Shown here: positions 1 through 5,877 of the stretch, one piece after another | How the letters are laid out: the number at the start of each line of letters is the position of its first letter | Position numbering within the stretch: position 1 is the stretch's first letter | Assembly (NCBI GenBank): GCA_026988735.1 | Contig: JALSKR010000285.1 | Location: forward strand, 1-5,877 | DNA from: Sulfurimonas sp. | GTDB taxonomy: Bacteria; Campylobacterota; Campylobacteria; Campylobacterales; Sulfurimonadaceae | Length of the DNA stretch: 5,877 bases | Direction of reading: 5' to 3' | Translations under genes and position numbers: made by a program | The notes under the pieces: model-generated | Seen by the model: the letters and a program-made list of their open reading frames with translations, nothing else | Told to the model about the DNA's origin: nothing | The model's database searches: none

Positions 1-2378
1 TCACTTTGTATATGCTCACGCACGGTTGTTTGTGCTCTCGTGATAGTGTTGAGATTGAGTGCTGTGCTGATGAGCTGTGTTTTAAGATTTTGCAGGGCAT
101 CTTCTGTTTCTTTTGAAAGTTCTTCATTTGCGATGATGAGTTTTGCCTTCCCAAGTGCTAATTCTCTGCTGTCTTGTTTTTGTTTGAGCTCCCCTATCTT
201 TTGTGTCACACTATCTAAATCAAGCCTTTTTTGCCTGAGCTCTTGCTCAACCTTTAAGAGTCGTTCTTGAAGCGTTTGAATAACATCACTGCTGCTTTTG
301 AAATCTTCCATCTCCTCTTGGAGCAACTCTATATCTTTGGCATATCGGTACCAGTCAATCGATGCAAAATCTTCATATCGCAAAATATCCCTTAGCATAT
401 CCCTTTTTGTTTGCAGTGTATGCTCTTTTTCCTCTGTTTGCCTGATTCTTTGTTTTAAGTGTAGAGCTTTTTCTTGCGTGTGCGTACGCTGTTCTTTTAG
501 CTCATGCAGTTTTGCAAGATTGTCCCAACCTAAAACCCAACGGGATTTATCATTGATTGCATGTCTGTCATCCTTCTCATGTCGCATAAAATTCGTTTTA
601 AACTGTCCATGGATTGTGAGTGCCTTTTTCATGCGTCTAAAATCATCCATGCTCTCTACACAGGAGATATTAAACCGCTCTTGTAAAATTTTATTGACCA
701 CACCGACAAATGGGGAGTCGGCTTTTACTTCAATTTTTTGCAGTATGGAGTTTGGCACCGTTTGGATAAAATCACTCTTGTTTTTTGCTGTATCTACTTT
801 AAGATAGACAAGTTTGGCACCCAGTTTTGTCGTCTCTACATAACTGCTCACCGCTTCGTAAAGATCATCGTCAACCAACAAAGAGAGTGCACTGTTATGC
901 AGTATCCGCTCAATCGCACCATTCCACTCTTTGTCCTTGACTGTTACCAACTCGCCTAAAAAAGGAAGATCTTCCCGCTCGACGCCCAAATGTTCTGCCA
1001 TAGCATCACGCATGATAGAAATATGGCGGGGAATATTAGAAGGATTATTTTGAAGATGCTCTATCTCTACATCAAGCGCTCCCAGCTTTTGCTCATAACC
1101 GGCAAGGCTTACTTTGTCCATTGTAAGCTGGTTTTGGTAGCTTGTTCTCTCATCCTCTAACCCTTCAAGTTGCTCGCTTAAAATTTGTCTTGTTTTTAAA
1201 AAACTGTGTTCATTTGAGACCGTCTTGAGTGAGAGTTCTTTCAAAAGTGCATTATAATTTTTATTGTGTTTTTTTGCTTCTTGCAAAAAGAGATTTTTTT
1301 GTTTTTTCTCCTGCTCTATGACATTGAGTCTGTCGGCTCCGTTTTTTTGCAAATCTAACTTTATCTCTATTATATTATTGCCGAGTGTTTCTATCTTCTC
1401 ATCAAGAGATTTTTTCAGTGAAGCTTTCTTCGTAAGTTCAAGGGCATACTCTTGAAGCTTTTGTTCTAGCAGTTCTTTCTCAAACTCACTGAAAAAACGC
1501 CCCAACTTTTCCCGCATCGTAACAAAAAGTGTATGTTCTTTATCTGCCTTGATATATTTTTTATGCTCCTTTTCAATCGGCAGCAGCATATTAATCTGCT
1601 CTTTTGCCTCAAGCACCAAATCATGAGCATGATTAAGCTCTGCGAAATTAAGACACAACTCATCAATTTGTGTATCAATCTTTGTATCTTCAAGCATATG
1701 GGTTCGTATAAACTCTGTAAGATTCCCGATAGCTTTAAGTGAAACAGTTTGATAAAAAAGATTTAAAGCCTGCTCATTTTTGATGCCCATTTCACGACGA
1801 AAAAAGTGTGAATATTCTTTAAAAGTTTCAAAAACTTCCGTATGTTTGCCTTTTCTTAGAGACTTTTTCAAGGCTCGTATATCACTAAAACCAAAAAAAT
1901 CCTCTTTGATACCCAAATTGGATTTTGAGACAACAAAAAATTTATGTACCTGTTTGTTGACAATATAAAAAAACTGTGCAAGCGTCAAAGATTCTCCGTA
2001 GCCGATATTTTCAAACCGTCCCAAAATCACACTGTAACTCTTCTCATCACGCAGGCTTACCGCTTTGGAATGACCAAAGTTTTCATCTTGGGTTGTTTTA
2101 TACTCACCAACGATGTAAGAGTAAAGACTTCTCTCTTTTGTTGTTGCCCCTGCTGCTTTATTGAAGATAATTTTATTATGCGGAACCAAAAGAGTTGTCA
2201 GAGCATCCACTATAGTTGATTTTCCGCTTCCTATATCGCCTGTTAAAAGAGCATTGCTTTTATCAAGCGGGAGTGAAACAATCTTTTTATCATATGTTCC
2301 CCAGTTATAAAATTCAAAATGTTGCAAACGAAACCCTGCACTTCTGTCGTCCTCTGCAAAATCAAATCTTAATTCCAT
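1..2378 (-). CDS. jetC: JetC, SMC/MukB-like ATPase of a Wadjet system (3' end cut by window)
   Basis: I translated this frame by hand from the ATG at 2378 and found 792 open codons with no stop before the window edge, so the gene is partial. JetC (also MksB/EptC) is the SMC-type motor that extrudes DNA loops on plasmids using ATP. Near the N terminus there is an NWGTY motif (residues 25-29), typical of this family, then a Walker A loop GDIGSGKS (47-54). A conserved stretch IGNLTEFIRTHML lies around 217-229. Glutamine-, lysine- and glutamate-rich coiled coil follows (about 250-440). A conserved central region, probably neck or hinge, includes SNIPRH (447-452), PFLGEL (472-477), HEKDDR (600-605) and RWVLGWDN (613-620). 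Coiled coil resumes after about 625. Family members are roughly 1100 residues, so the signature motif and Walker B lie outside the window. It overlaps jetB by 10 bases; the site AAAGAGG (2386-2392) precedes the start by 7 bases. A plain chromosomal condensin MksB is the main alternative. Confidence 0.93.
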   Translation of the reverse strand, partial: MELRFDFAEDDRSAGFRLQHFEFYNWGTYDKKIVSLPLDKSNALLTGDIGSGKSTIVDALTTLLVPHNKIIFNKAAGATTKERSLYSYIVGEYKTTQDENFGHSKAVSLRDEKSYSVILGRFENIGYGESLTLAQFFYIVNKQVHKFFVVSKSNLGIKEDFFGFSDIRALKKSLRKGKHTEVFETFKEYSHFFRREMGIKNEQALNLFYQTVSLKAIGNLTEFIRTHMLEDTKIDTQIDELCLNFAELNHAHDLVLEAKEQINMLLPIEKEHKKYIKADKEHTLFVTMREKLGRFFSEFEKELLEQKLQEYALELTKKASLKKSLDEKIETLGNNIIEIKLDLQKNGADRLNVIEQEKKQKNLFLQEAKKHNKNYNALLKELSLKTVSNEHSFLKTRQILSEQLEGLEDERTSYQNQLTMDKVSLAGYEQKLGALDVEIEHLQNNPSNIPRHISIMRDAMAEHLGVEREDLPFLGELVTVKDKEWNGAIERILHNSALSLLVDDDLYEAVSSYVETTKLGAKLVYLKVDTAKNKSDFIQTVPNSILQKIEVKADSPFVGVVNKILQERFNISCVESMDDFRRMKKALTIHGQFKTNFMRHEKDDRHAINDKSRWVLGWDNLAKLHELKEQRTHTQEKALHLKQRIRQTEEKEHTLQTKRDMLRDILRYEDFASIDWYRYAKDIELLQEEMEDFKSSSDVIQTLQERLLKVEQELRQKRLDLDSVTQKIGELKQKQDSRELALGKAKLIIANEELSKETEDALQNLKTQLISTALNLNTITRAQTTVREHIQS

Positions 2379-2941
2379 ACCTTTGCCTCTTTGTACTCTG
2401 TAAGTTTTTTATCCAGATCATCCAGCCAGCTTGCGTTCACAAAAGCTTTTATGGCAGGTTTAATCTCATACGCTTCTTCAGCAGTTTTAAGCCTCTTGAG
2501 AAATCCCAAATCTTGTACTTTTTTAATGGTACTCTCTATCTCTTTTTGTATCTTTACCTCATTAAAAGTGGTACCCAAAAAGAGTTCAAGCGCTCCTTTT
2601 ATGTCTTCTTTGCTTATCACCGCTCTTTCATGTTCTGATTGGACTTCAAATTCGGCAATTTTTCGTCGCAGTACAACACACAACAAAGATACTTTATAGC
2701 TTAATTCTCTGCTCTTAATCAACTTCGGCAATGGCTCTTCACCCTCTTCATAAACTCTGTTTTTCAAGTAGGCATAGCCATCATTTTCATCTATTACAAG
2801 AGAAAGTCCAATAGTTTCAAAATACTCCGCAACGGCTCCATAACTGTTATAAAGGAGCTCATAAAAAGCTTTTTCATTATCACTTTTATAAAAAATTCCC
2901 TGTAAAAGCAAAATAATGGCTGTCTTGGCATCCTTATTCAT
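2369..2941 (-). CDS. jetB: JetB, DUF4194 family KITE-type subunit of Wadjet
   Basis: A 190-residue protein of the DUF4194 family, known as JetB, MksE or EptB. In Wadjet complexes this subunit dimerises and binds the kleisin JetA, helping JetC hold DNA. The family pattern is visible: a hydrophobic helix with LLLQGIFY (11-18), then YFETIGLSLVIDENDGYAYL (40-59), with the conserved phenylalanine-glutamate, glycine-leucine and tyrosine-alanine-tyrosine-leucine positions. A long helix around 80-100 contains LCVVLRRKIAEFE, and a winged-helix-like C-terminal part (about 135-175) contains QDLGFLKRL and an isoleucine-lysine-proline turn. Length fits the family, usually about 190-230. The ATG at 2941 directly follows the jetA stop codon with no gap, and AGAGGAGA inside the jetA end (2949-2956) is a good ribosome binding site. 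The 3' end overlaps jetC by 10 bases, as expected for subunits made in a fixed ratio. Confidence 0.92.
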   Translation of the reverse strand: MNKDAKTAIILLLQGIFYKSDNEKAFYELLYNSYGAVAEYFETIGLSLVIDENDGYAYLKNRVYEEGEEPLPKLIKSRELSYKVSLLCVVLRRKIAEFEVQSEHERAVISKEDIKGALELFLGTTFNEVKIQKEIESTIKKVQDLGFLKRLKTAEEAYEIKPAIKAFVNASWLDDLDKKLTEYKEAKVWN

Positions 2942-4384
2942 CTAAGCTTCTCCTCTTGTAATTATAATTTTTGGCACAAGCACCCATCTCTCTTTTTTAT
3001 GCTCATCACAAATCTTGATTTTCGTTTTTTGATCCATTTGTATTATAGCATCGTACGAAGGCTTTTGTACCAAGGAGAGATAAGCAACAAGTTCACTTAC
3101 TCCTTTGGTAACAGGAAAGCGTTCTATCACTTTTTGCAGTGTCACCTGTGGATGAAGTTGCAAAAGAGTATTTATATTGTTTTGTAAAAGCTCCTCATCT
3201 ATATAGAACAGATTGTAAAAGCTCTCCAAATCAACAGTATCTGCTTCTTCTTTAATTTCTTGAAGAAATTTTGTTGTATCTTTTGGTGTGTAAAGAGATT
3301 TTTCAAAAACACTTTCTACTCTCACACCACTGCCCATCATACAAGAAAAATCTTTTCCTGTTGGAGCATCTTCTTTTATCTCTAACGCTGTTTTTTCTAT
3401 ACTCTTACACGACTCAAGAATCTTTTTATTTTCTATCCATACTCTGTCATCTATAAATCTGCGAAGCTGTTCAATAAGTTTGGAAGAAACCTTGGTAATT
3501 TTACTTGCATGCAGCAAAAGGTCATGCTTGAGATTTTTAACACTCTCATATTTGTCAAATTTTTGAATTACTTCAATTTCATAAAGTTTTTCAAGCATCT
3601 CTGAAAGCTTCTCATTTTTTTGCGTATCAGTTAAAATTTGCCAAAAAGCAAAAAAACTCTTCCCTTGATCACTTTGTCTAATCTGCTCTTCACTCTCAAA
3701 AATAGAGTCCAAAACACCCTCTTTTGCACCACTTGCATTGGCAATATTTACCATTGTTCGATGATTTAACTCTCGAAAATTGTATTCAATCTGTGCAAAA
3801 TCATATTTGAGCTTACGGCTTTGCTCTTCTATAAGCATAAAATGTTCTTTAATCCGACTACTGTCAAAACGAAGATCTTCTTTGGCTTGAATTTTGGCAA
3901 TGTGTTCATCTATTTCTCTTTTTTCATCTTCAAGTGCTGCAATTCGTTCGGCATCGCTTAAGTGCGTCTCAAACTCCAACTCTTCAAGCAGTTCAAAAAT
4001 GATATTGAATTTTGTGCGGCTCCCTACAAATTCTCGCTGCTCAAGACTCTCTAAAAACTCAAATACTTTTTGAGTGTGCGGTGTAAGTTCATACATCGCC
4101 TCATCTTCACTCCCCTGATACTTCTTCAGATACCCGTTTTTATCACTGACAAAGTCATCAAGATACTCTTTGGCACTTTTAGGATACGCATCTGCATCAC
4201 TTTGATGAATATCATACAAATAGTCTTCAAGGTAGCCAATAATTGTTGCATGGTTGAGTGCAATATGACGCTTTTGCACAAAAACAAAGTTAAAAAATCC
4301 AACCATCATCGCAAAATTGTCACTGTTGAGCAGTTTGATGGTTTGGTTGTAGGTTTTAAGATTTTTAAGGTATTGGTATGTCAT
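2942..4384 (-). CDS. jetA: JetA, DUF3375 family kleisin-like subunit of Wadjet type I
   Basis: A 480-residue DUF3375 protein (JetA, MksF or EptA), the kleisin-like subunit that bridges the JetC heads. Family landmarks occur in order: FFNFVFVQKRHI (30-41), a winged-helix part with YLEDYLYDI (51-59), SAKEYLDDF (70-78) and a leucine-threonine-proline turn (100-102). Next is LEQREFVGSRTKFNIIFELL (114-133), then a charged helix with ERIAALEDEKREIDEHIAKI (146-165). YNFREL (201-206), SDQGKSFFAFW (238-248) and LIEQLRRFIDD (303-313) follow, with WIENKKILE (316-324) after that. Usual family length is about 480-500, so it is full length. The frame stays open to a GTG at 4402, but I chose the ATG at 4384. 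That ATG shares its A with the stop codon of the upstream gene (TAATG) and has GGGGGAA (4394-4400) 9 bases before it. The DUF3375 assignment distinguishes type I from other Wadjet types. Function is inferred from family knowledge. Confidence 0.94.
   Translation of the reverse strand: MTYQYLKNLKTYNQTIKLLNSDNFAMMVGFFNFVFVQKRHIALNHATIIGYLEDYLYDIHQSDADAYPKSAKEYLDDFVSDKNGYLKKYQGSEDEAMYELTPHTQKVFEFLESLEQREFVGSRTKFNIIFELLEELEFETHLSDAERIAALEDEKREIDEHIAKIQAKEDLRFDSSRIKEHFMLIEEQSRKLKYDFAQIEYNFRELNHRTMVNIANASGAKEGVLDSIFESEEQIRQSDQGKSFFAFWQILTDTQKNEKLSEMLEKLYEIEVIQKFDKYESVKNLKHDLLLHASKITKVSSKLIEQLRRFIDDRVWIENKKILESCKSIEKTALEIKEDAPTGKDFSCMMGSGVRVESVFEKSLYTPKDTTKFLQEIKEEADTVDLESFYNLFYIDEELLQNNINTLLQLHPQVTLQKVIERFPVTKGVSELVAYLSLVQKPSYDAIIQMDQKTKIKICDEHKKERWVLVPKIIITRGEA
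2949..2956 (-). promoter_or_regulatory. Ribosome binding site of jetB within jetA
   Basis: AGAGGAGA lies inside the last codons of jetA, with its GGAG core about 8 bases before the jetB ATG at 2941. It is the best ribosome binding site in the window, suggesting JetB is made at high level relative to its neighbours. Confidence 0.7.
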
Positions 4385-4400
4385 TACAACCCATTCCCCC
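4382..4400 (-). promoter_or_regulatory. jetA start region: GGGGGAA site plus TAATG stop-start overlap
   Basis: The stop codon TAA of the upstream gene (4384-4386) shares its last A with the jetA ATG (4382-4384). The purine stretch GGGGGAA (4394-4400) lies 9 bases before that ATG, inside the upstream gene. This layout decides the jetA start against the GTG at 4402 and implies translational coupling. Confidence 0.65.
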
Positions 4401-4875
4401 ACATGTGCATCTTTTTTGCTATGACCAAATCATAGTTATCTAAAATATCTATCTCGTTAGGAGCGCGAAATTCAAACTTTTCAAGCAACTCTTTTGTTGC
4501 TTCTATGTCCATAGTTCCTTTTTCTTGCATTATTATCACATCGGCTGTATTGGCGAGGGTTGTGTATGCTATTTTTAGTAACATCTGTGGGTTTTTATGC
4601 TTGTGTAGTATATCTTTGAATATAACTATATCATTATCACGGGGTAAAGCTCTAAAAGGATTTGTAAGGTTTGGTATATATTGAATCTTAGTATCTTGCA
4701 GTTCATTTGGTATTTGTAGTTTTTGTGTAGTATATAATGCAAGATGAAATTCTCCATCTACATTTTTGATGAGTTTTTGCAAAGCCAATGTTGTTGCATC
4801 AATTTTATCAGTTACTTGGATGTAGTGATTTCCCGGTAAGGGGTTAAAAAGTTCTAAAAACTGTTTTAACTCCAT
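4384..4875 (-). CDS. Small methyltransferase-like protein of unknown function
   Basis: A 163-residue protein that I cannot assign to a named family. The second half looks like the C-terminal portion of a class I (Rossmann-like) methyltransferase. A strand DIVIFKD (82-88) is followed by a histidine-lysine-histidine turn and a helix MLLKIAYTTLANT (98-110), then a strand ADVIIMQEKG (111-120). After that come the helix EATKELLEKFEF (125-136) and a last strand DLVIAKKMHMWG (149-160). No glycine-rich SAM-binding motif is clear in the N-terminal half, where PLPGNHYIQV (12-21) is the nearest candidate. It may be a degenerate or non-catalytic relative. The ATG at 4875 is preferred over the adjacent GTG at 4878 because the site AAGG lies 7 bases before it. 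It starts 12 bases after the upstream gene and its stop overlaps the jetA start (TAATG), so the two are probably translationally coupled. Whether it serves the luxS side, the Wadjet side or neither is open. Confidence 0.72.
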   Translation of the reverse strand: MELKQFLELFNPLPGNHYIQVTDKIDATTLALQKLIKNVDGEFHLALYTTQKLQIPNELQDTKIQYIPNLTNPFRALPRDNDIVIFKDILHKHKNPQMLLKIAYTTLANTADVIIMQEKGTMDIEATKELLEKFEFRAPNEIDILDNYDLVIAKKMHMWGNGL

Positions 4876-4887
4876 CACAAAGCCTTG

Positions 4888-5190
4888 TTAATATGCTAAG
4901 TCGTGTAGTTCACGAAATAAATACGCCTCAACAATGTCATCAATAGATTTTTGCGTATGGGCAACTAGAACTATCATAGACATGTTTATAAAATCCATTA
5001 CCGGCTCACCATCACTGCACACAACAACAGCTTCAGACCAGTTTTCAAAGCCATCATATGTATCACAGTGCATTACTTCCAGAAGCTCACCCTCTTCTAT
5101 ACGAAGTTGCGCCCAAGTTTTTGCTTCTAACACCGGTGTGATTTGTGCTTCTTGCACATCTGTGCTACTCATCGGTACTACAACTAACAT
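4888..5190 (-). CDS. Conserved-looking 100-residue protein of unknown function
   Basis: An acidic 100-residue cytosolic protein with no signal peptide or membrane helix. The order of elements is a strand MLVVVPM (1-7), strand WAQLRIEEGELLEVM (26-40), strand SEAVVVCS (52-59), strand MSMIVLVAH (70-78) and a final helix SIDDIVEAYLFRELHDL (82-98). This alternating pattern loosely resembles the small NifX/NifB-type (dinitrogenase iron-molybdenum cofactor) fold, but I see no cofactor-binding signature, so this is only a fold guess. Its two cysteines (42, 58) do not form a metal motif. The ATG at 5190 shares its A with the luxS stop codon (TAATG), with AAGAGA (5201-5206) as a likely ribosome binding site 10 bases upstream. 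The tight link to luxS suggests co-translation and perhaps a role near methionine or sulfur metabolism, which is inference from position only. Confidence 0.72.
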   Translation of the reverse strand: MLVVVPMSSTDVQEAQITPVLEAKTWAQLRIEEGELLEVMHCDTYDGFENWSEAVVVCSDGEPVMDFINMSMIVLVAHTQKSIDDIVEAYLFRELHDLAY

Positions 5191-5705
5191 TAGCCGTTTA
5201 TCTCTTTGAGTTTCTTTTTACTTAGCTTGATTTTTTCATTATCCATCACACCAATTTTATGAGAAAGTATGTCTGTAGCAATTTTTTTCGCATTTTTAAG
5301 TGAGTGCATCTTATATGTTCCGCACTGATAAATATTGAGTTCTGGAATATCTTTTTTACTCTTTACATGTAACACATCTTCCATAGCTTTTTTCCAAGCC
5401 TTGGCAACTCTTTTTTCATCTGGTGTGCCTATGACAGACATATAAAAACCAGTACGACATCCCATTGGGGACAAGTCAATAATTTCTACATTTTTAGAGT
5501 TTAAATGATCTCTCATAAAACCGGCAAAAAGGTGTTCAAGCGTATGAATTCCTCGTCCATCCATTTTATCAACATTTGGCTTATAAAAACGCAAATCATA
5601 AACAGTGATTTTATCTCCACATGGTGTTTTCATAGTTTTTGCTTTACGCACAGCAGGTGCCGGCATAATAGTGTGATCAACGGTAAATGAGTCTAATAAT
5701 GGCAT
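5190..5705 (-). CDS. luxS: S-ribosylhomocysteine lyase LuxS (AI-2 precursor synthesis)
   Basis: LuxS cleaves S-ribosylhomocysteine to homocysteine and DPD, the precursor of the AI-2 signal, as a step of the activated methyl cycle in the cytosol. The 171-residue length is normal. The metal-binding HTLEH motif is present (His54, Glu57, His58). The catalytic cysteine is Cys83 within [10 protein letters not shown] (79-88), and the third metal ligand is Cys128 in [10 protein letters not shown] (126-135). The N terminus ([15 protein letters not shown], 6-20) and DLRFYKPN (37-44) are also typical. All key residues are intact, so an active enzyme is expected. The start ATG has AAGGAA (5715-5720) 9 bases upstream. 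It is the first gene after a 99-base spacer with a candidate promoter, and it shares TAATG with the next gene, so it probably leads the operon that runs into the Wadjet genes. Confidence 0.97.
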   Translation of the reverse strand: MPLLDSFTVDHTIMPAPAVRKAKTMKTPCGDKITVYDLRFYKPNVDKMDGRGIHTLEHLFAGFMRDHLNSKNVEIIDLSPMGCRTGFYMSVIGTPDEKRVAKAWKKAMEDVLHVKSKKDIPELNIYQCGTYKMHSLKNAKKIATDILSHKIGVMDNEKIKLSKKKLKEING

Positions 5706-5714
5706 AATATATAA

Positions 5715-5720
5715 TTCCTT
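5715..5720 (-). promoter_or_regulatory. Ribosome binding site of luxS
   Basis: AAGGAA on the minus strand, 9 bases before the ATG at 5705. It fixes the luxS start at the methionine that gives the normal family N terminus. Confidence 0.7.
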
Positions 5721-5729
5721 AATTTTATT

Positions 5730-5737
5730 TCGTACGA
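5730..5737. promoter_or_regulatory. Perfect 8-base palindrome TCGTACGA in the luxS leader
   Basis: This GC-containing perfect palindrome stands in very AT-rich surroundings, roughly 10-17 bases after the predicted transcription start and before the ribosome binding site. That is a suitable place for a repressor site. Eight bases can arise by chance, so no regulator is proposed. Confidence 0.2.
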
Positions 5738-5753
5738 TTTTTATTCTAAGTGT

Positions 5754-5762
5754 ATTTTAGCA
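5754..5762 (-). promoter_or_regulatory. Candidate extended -10 promoter of luxS operon
   Basis: On the minus strand this reads TGCTAAAAT, an extended -10 element (TGn followed by a TATAAT-like hexamer). Campylobacterota housekeeping promoters often depend on the -10 region with a poorly conserved -35, and no clear -35 is seen here. Transcription would begin near 5747, about 40 bases before the luxS ATG. No other convincing promoter was found between here and jetC. Confidence 0.5.
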
Positions 5763-5804
5763 CAAGAATTTGAGGTTTTATTGAAGTGAAAAAGCTAAAT
5801 AGTA

Positions 5805-5877
5805 TTACCGAGCCATCTTCACACAATCTCTCCCTGAAGCTTTAGCTTCATAAAGAGCCTGATCTGCCTTAATTAAC
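5805..5877 (-). CDS. C-terminal end of a GGDEF-domain protein (5' part outside window)
   Basis: The last 24 residues of a minus-strand gene read LIKADQALYEAKASGRDCVK followed by MAR and a TAA stop at 5805. The ADQALYEAKASGRD pattern is the characteristic C-terminal helix of GGDEF domains, which make cyclic di-GMP from two GTP molecules. The catalytic GGDEF loop lies outside the window, so activity and any sensory domains cannot be judged. No clear terminator hairpin with a T-run follows the stop, so some read-through into luxS is possible, although luxS has its own candidate promoter. Confidence 0.82.
   Translation of the reverse strand, partial: LIKADQALYEAKASGRDCVKMAR

Larger units (their letters stand above)
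1..4384 (-). other. Wadjet type I anti-plasmid defence locus (jetABC visible, jetD outside window)
   Basis: Three adjacent minus-strand genes encode DUF3375 (jetA), DUF4194 (jetB) and an SMC/MukB-like ATPase (jetC), in the order known for Wadjet, also called MksBEFG or EptABCD. In characterised systems JetABC extrudes loops on DNA and the JetD nuclease cleaves small circular DNA, which reduces plasmid maintenance and transformation. JetD would follow jetC to the left and is not in this window. Without seeing it, a nuclease-free Mks condensin locus cannot be fully excluded. All reading frames visible here are intact, so the system appears functional as far as can be seen. Confidence 0.87.

Noticed and set aside
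1466..1693. Minus-strand 75-codon frame inside jetC
   Set aside because: It is out of frame with jetC, which continues through this region with conserved family residues; there is no sign of a frameshift.
40..2219. Several plus-strand open frames (for example 40-270, 298-807, 1264-1455) opposite jetC
   Set aside because: They are rich in serine, cysteine and phenylalanine, as expected for the antisense of lysine/glutamate-rich coding, have no recognisable motifs, and lie wholly opposite the well-supported jetC frame.
4385..4402. GTG at 4402 as an earlier jetA start
   Set aside because: It adds six residues before the normal family N terminus, overlaps the upstream gene further, and would absorb the GGGGGAA site that is well spaced for the ATG at 4384.
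4070..5690. Plus-strand open frames opposite jetA, the small genes and luxS (for example 4070-4435, 4934-5209, 5505-5690)
   Set aside because: Antisense shadows of strongly supported minus-strand genes, with no ribosome binding site or domain support.
5835..5850. Inverted repeat TGAAGC-TTTA-GCTTCA as a terminator
   Set aside because: It lies inside the GGDEF coding sequence, encodes conserved family residues (YEAKAS), and has no following T-run.
1..5877. Mobile element, CRISPR array, tRNA or attachment site
   Set aside because: No transposase or integrase coding, spaced direct repeats, cloverleaf sequence or flanking duplication was seen; coding occupies nearly all of the window.

Overview
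The window looks like the chromosome of a mesophilic Campylobacterota member, perhaps Sulfurimonas- or Sulfurovum-like. This is inferred from AT-rich, lysine/glutamate-rich coding, tightly overlapping genes and a luxS gene; no rRNA or other phylogenetic marker is present, so the assignment is soft. All supported genes lie on the minus strand, so transcription runs from right to left.

Layout in transcription order. At the far right is the last 23 codons of a GGDEF (diguanylate cyclase-type) gene, ending at 5805. A 99-base spacer (5706-5804) follows. It holds a candidate extended -10 promoter, a small palindrome and the ribosome binding site of luxS. luxS (5190-5705) encodes S-ribosylhomocysteine lyase. 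It is followed with almost no gaps by a 100-residue protein of unknown function (4888-5190) and a 163-residue protein that resembles the C-terminal half of a class I methyltransferase (4384-4875). Then come three large genes: jetA (2942-4384, DUF3375 family), jetB (2369-2941, DUF4194 family) and jetC (2378 to beyond position 1, SMC/MukB-like ATPase).

jetA-jetB-jetC are the loader and motor genes of a Wadjet (MksBEFG/EptABCD) anti-plasmid system, type I by its JetA and JetB families. JetC is an SMC-like ATPase that extrudes DNA loops, JetA is the kleisin and JetB the KITE-type subunit. The fourth gene, the nuclease jetD, would be expected just beyond position 1 and is not visible. jetC is cut by the window edge after 792 codons, so its C-terminal ATPase half is also missing.

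The Wadjet system itself is known. The more unusual point is its position: jetA starts inside the stop codon of the preceding small gene, and the whole set appears to be read from the luxS promoter without any visible terminator or second promoter. That would tie a plasmid-defence system to the expression of a methyl-cycle/AI-2 enzyme. No tRNA, rRNA, CRISPR array, insertion sequence or transposase was found.
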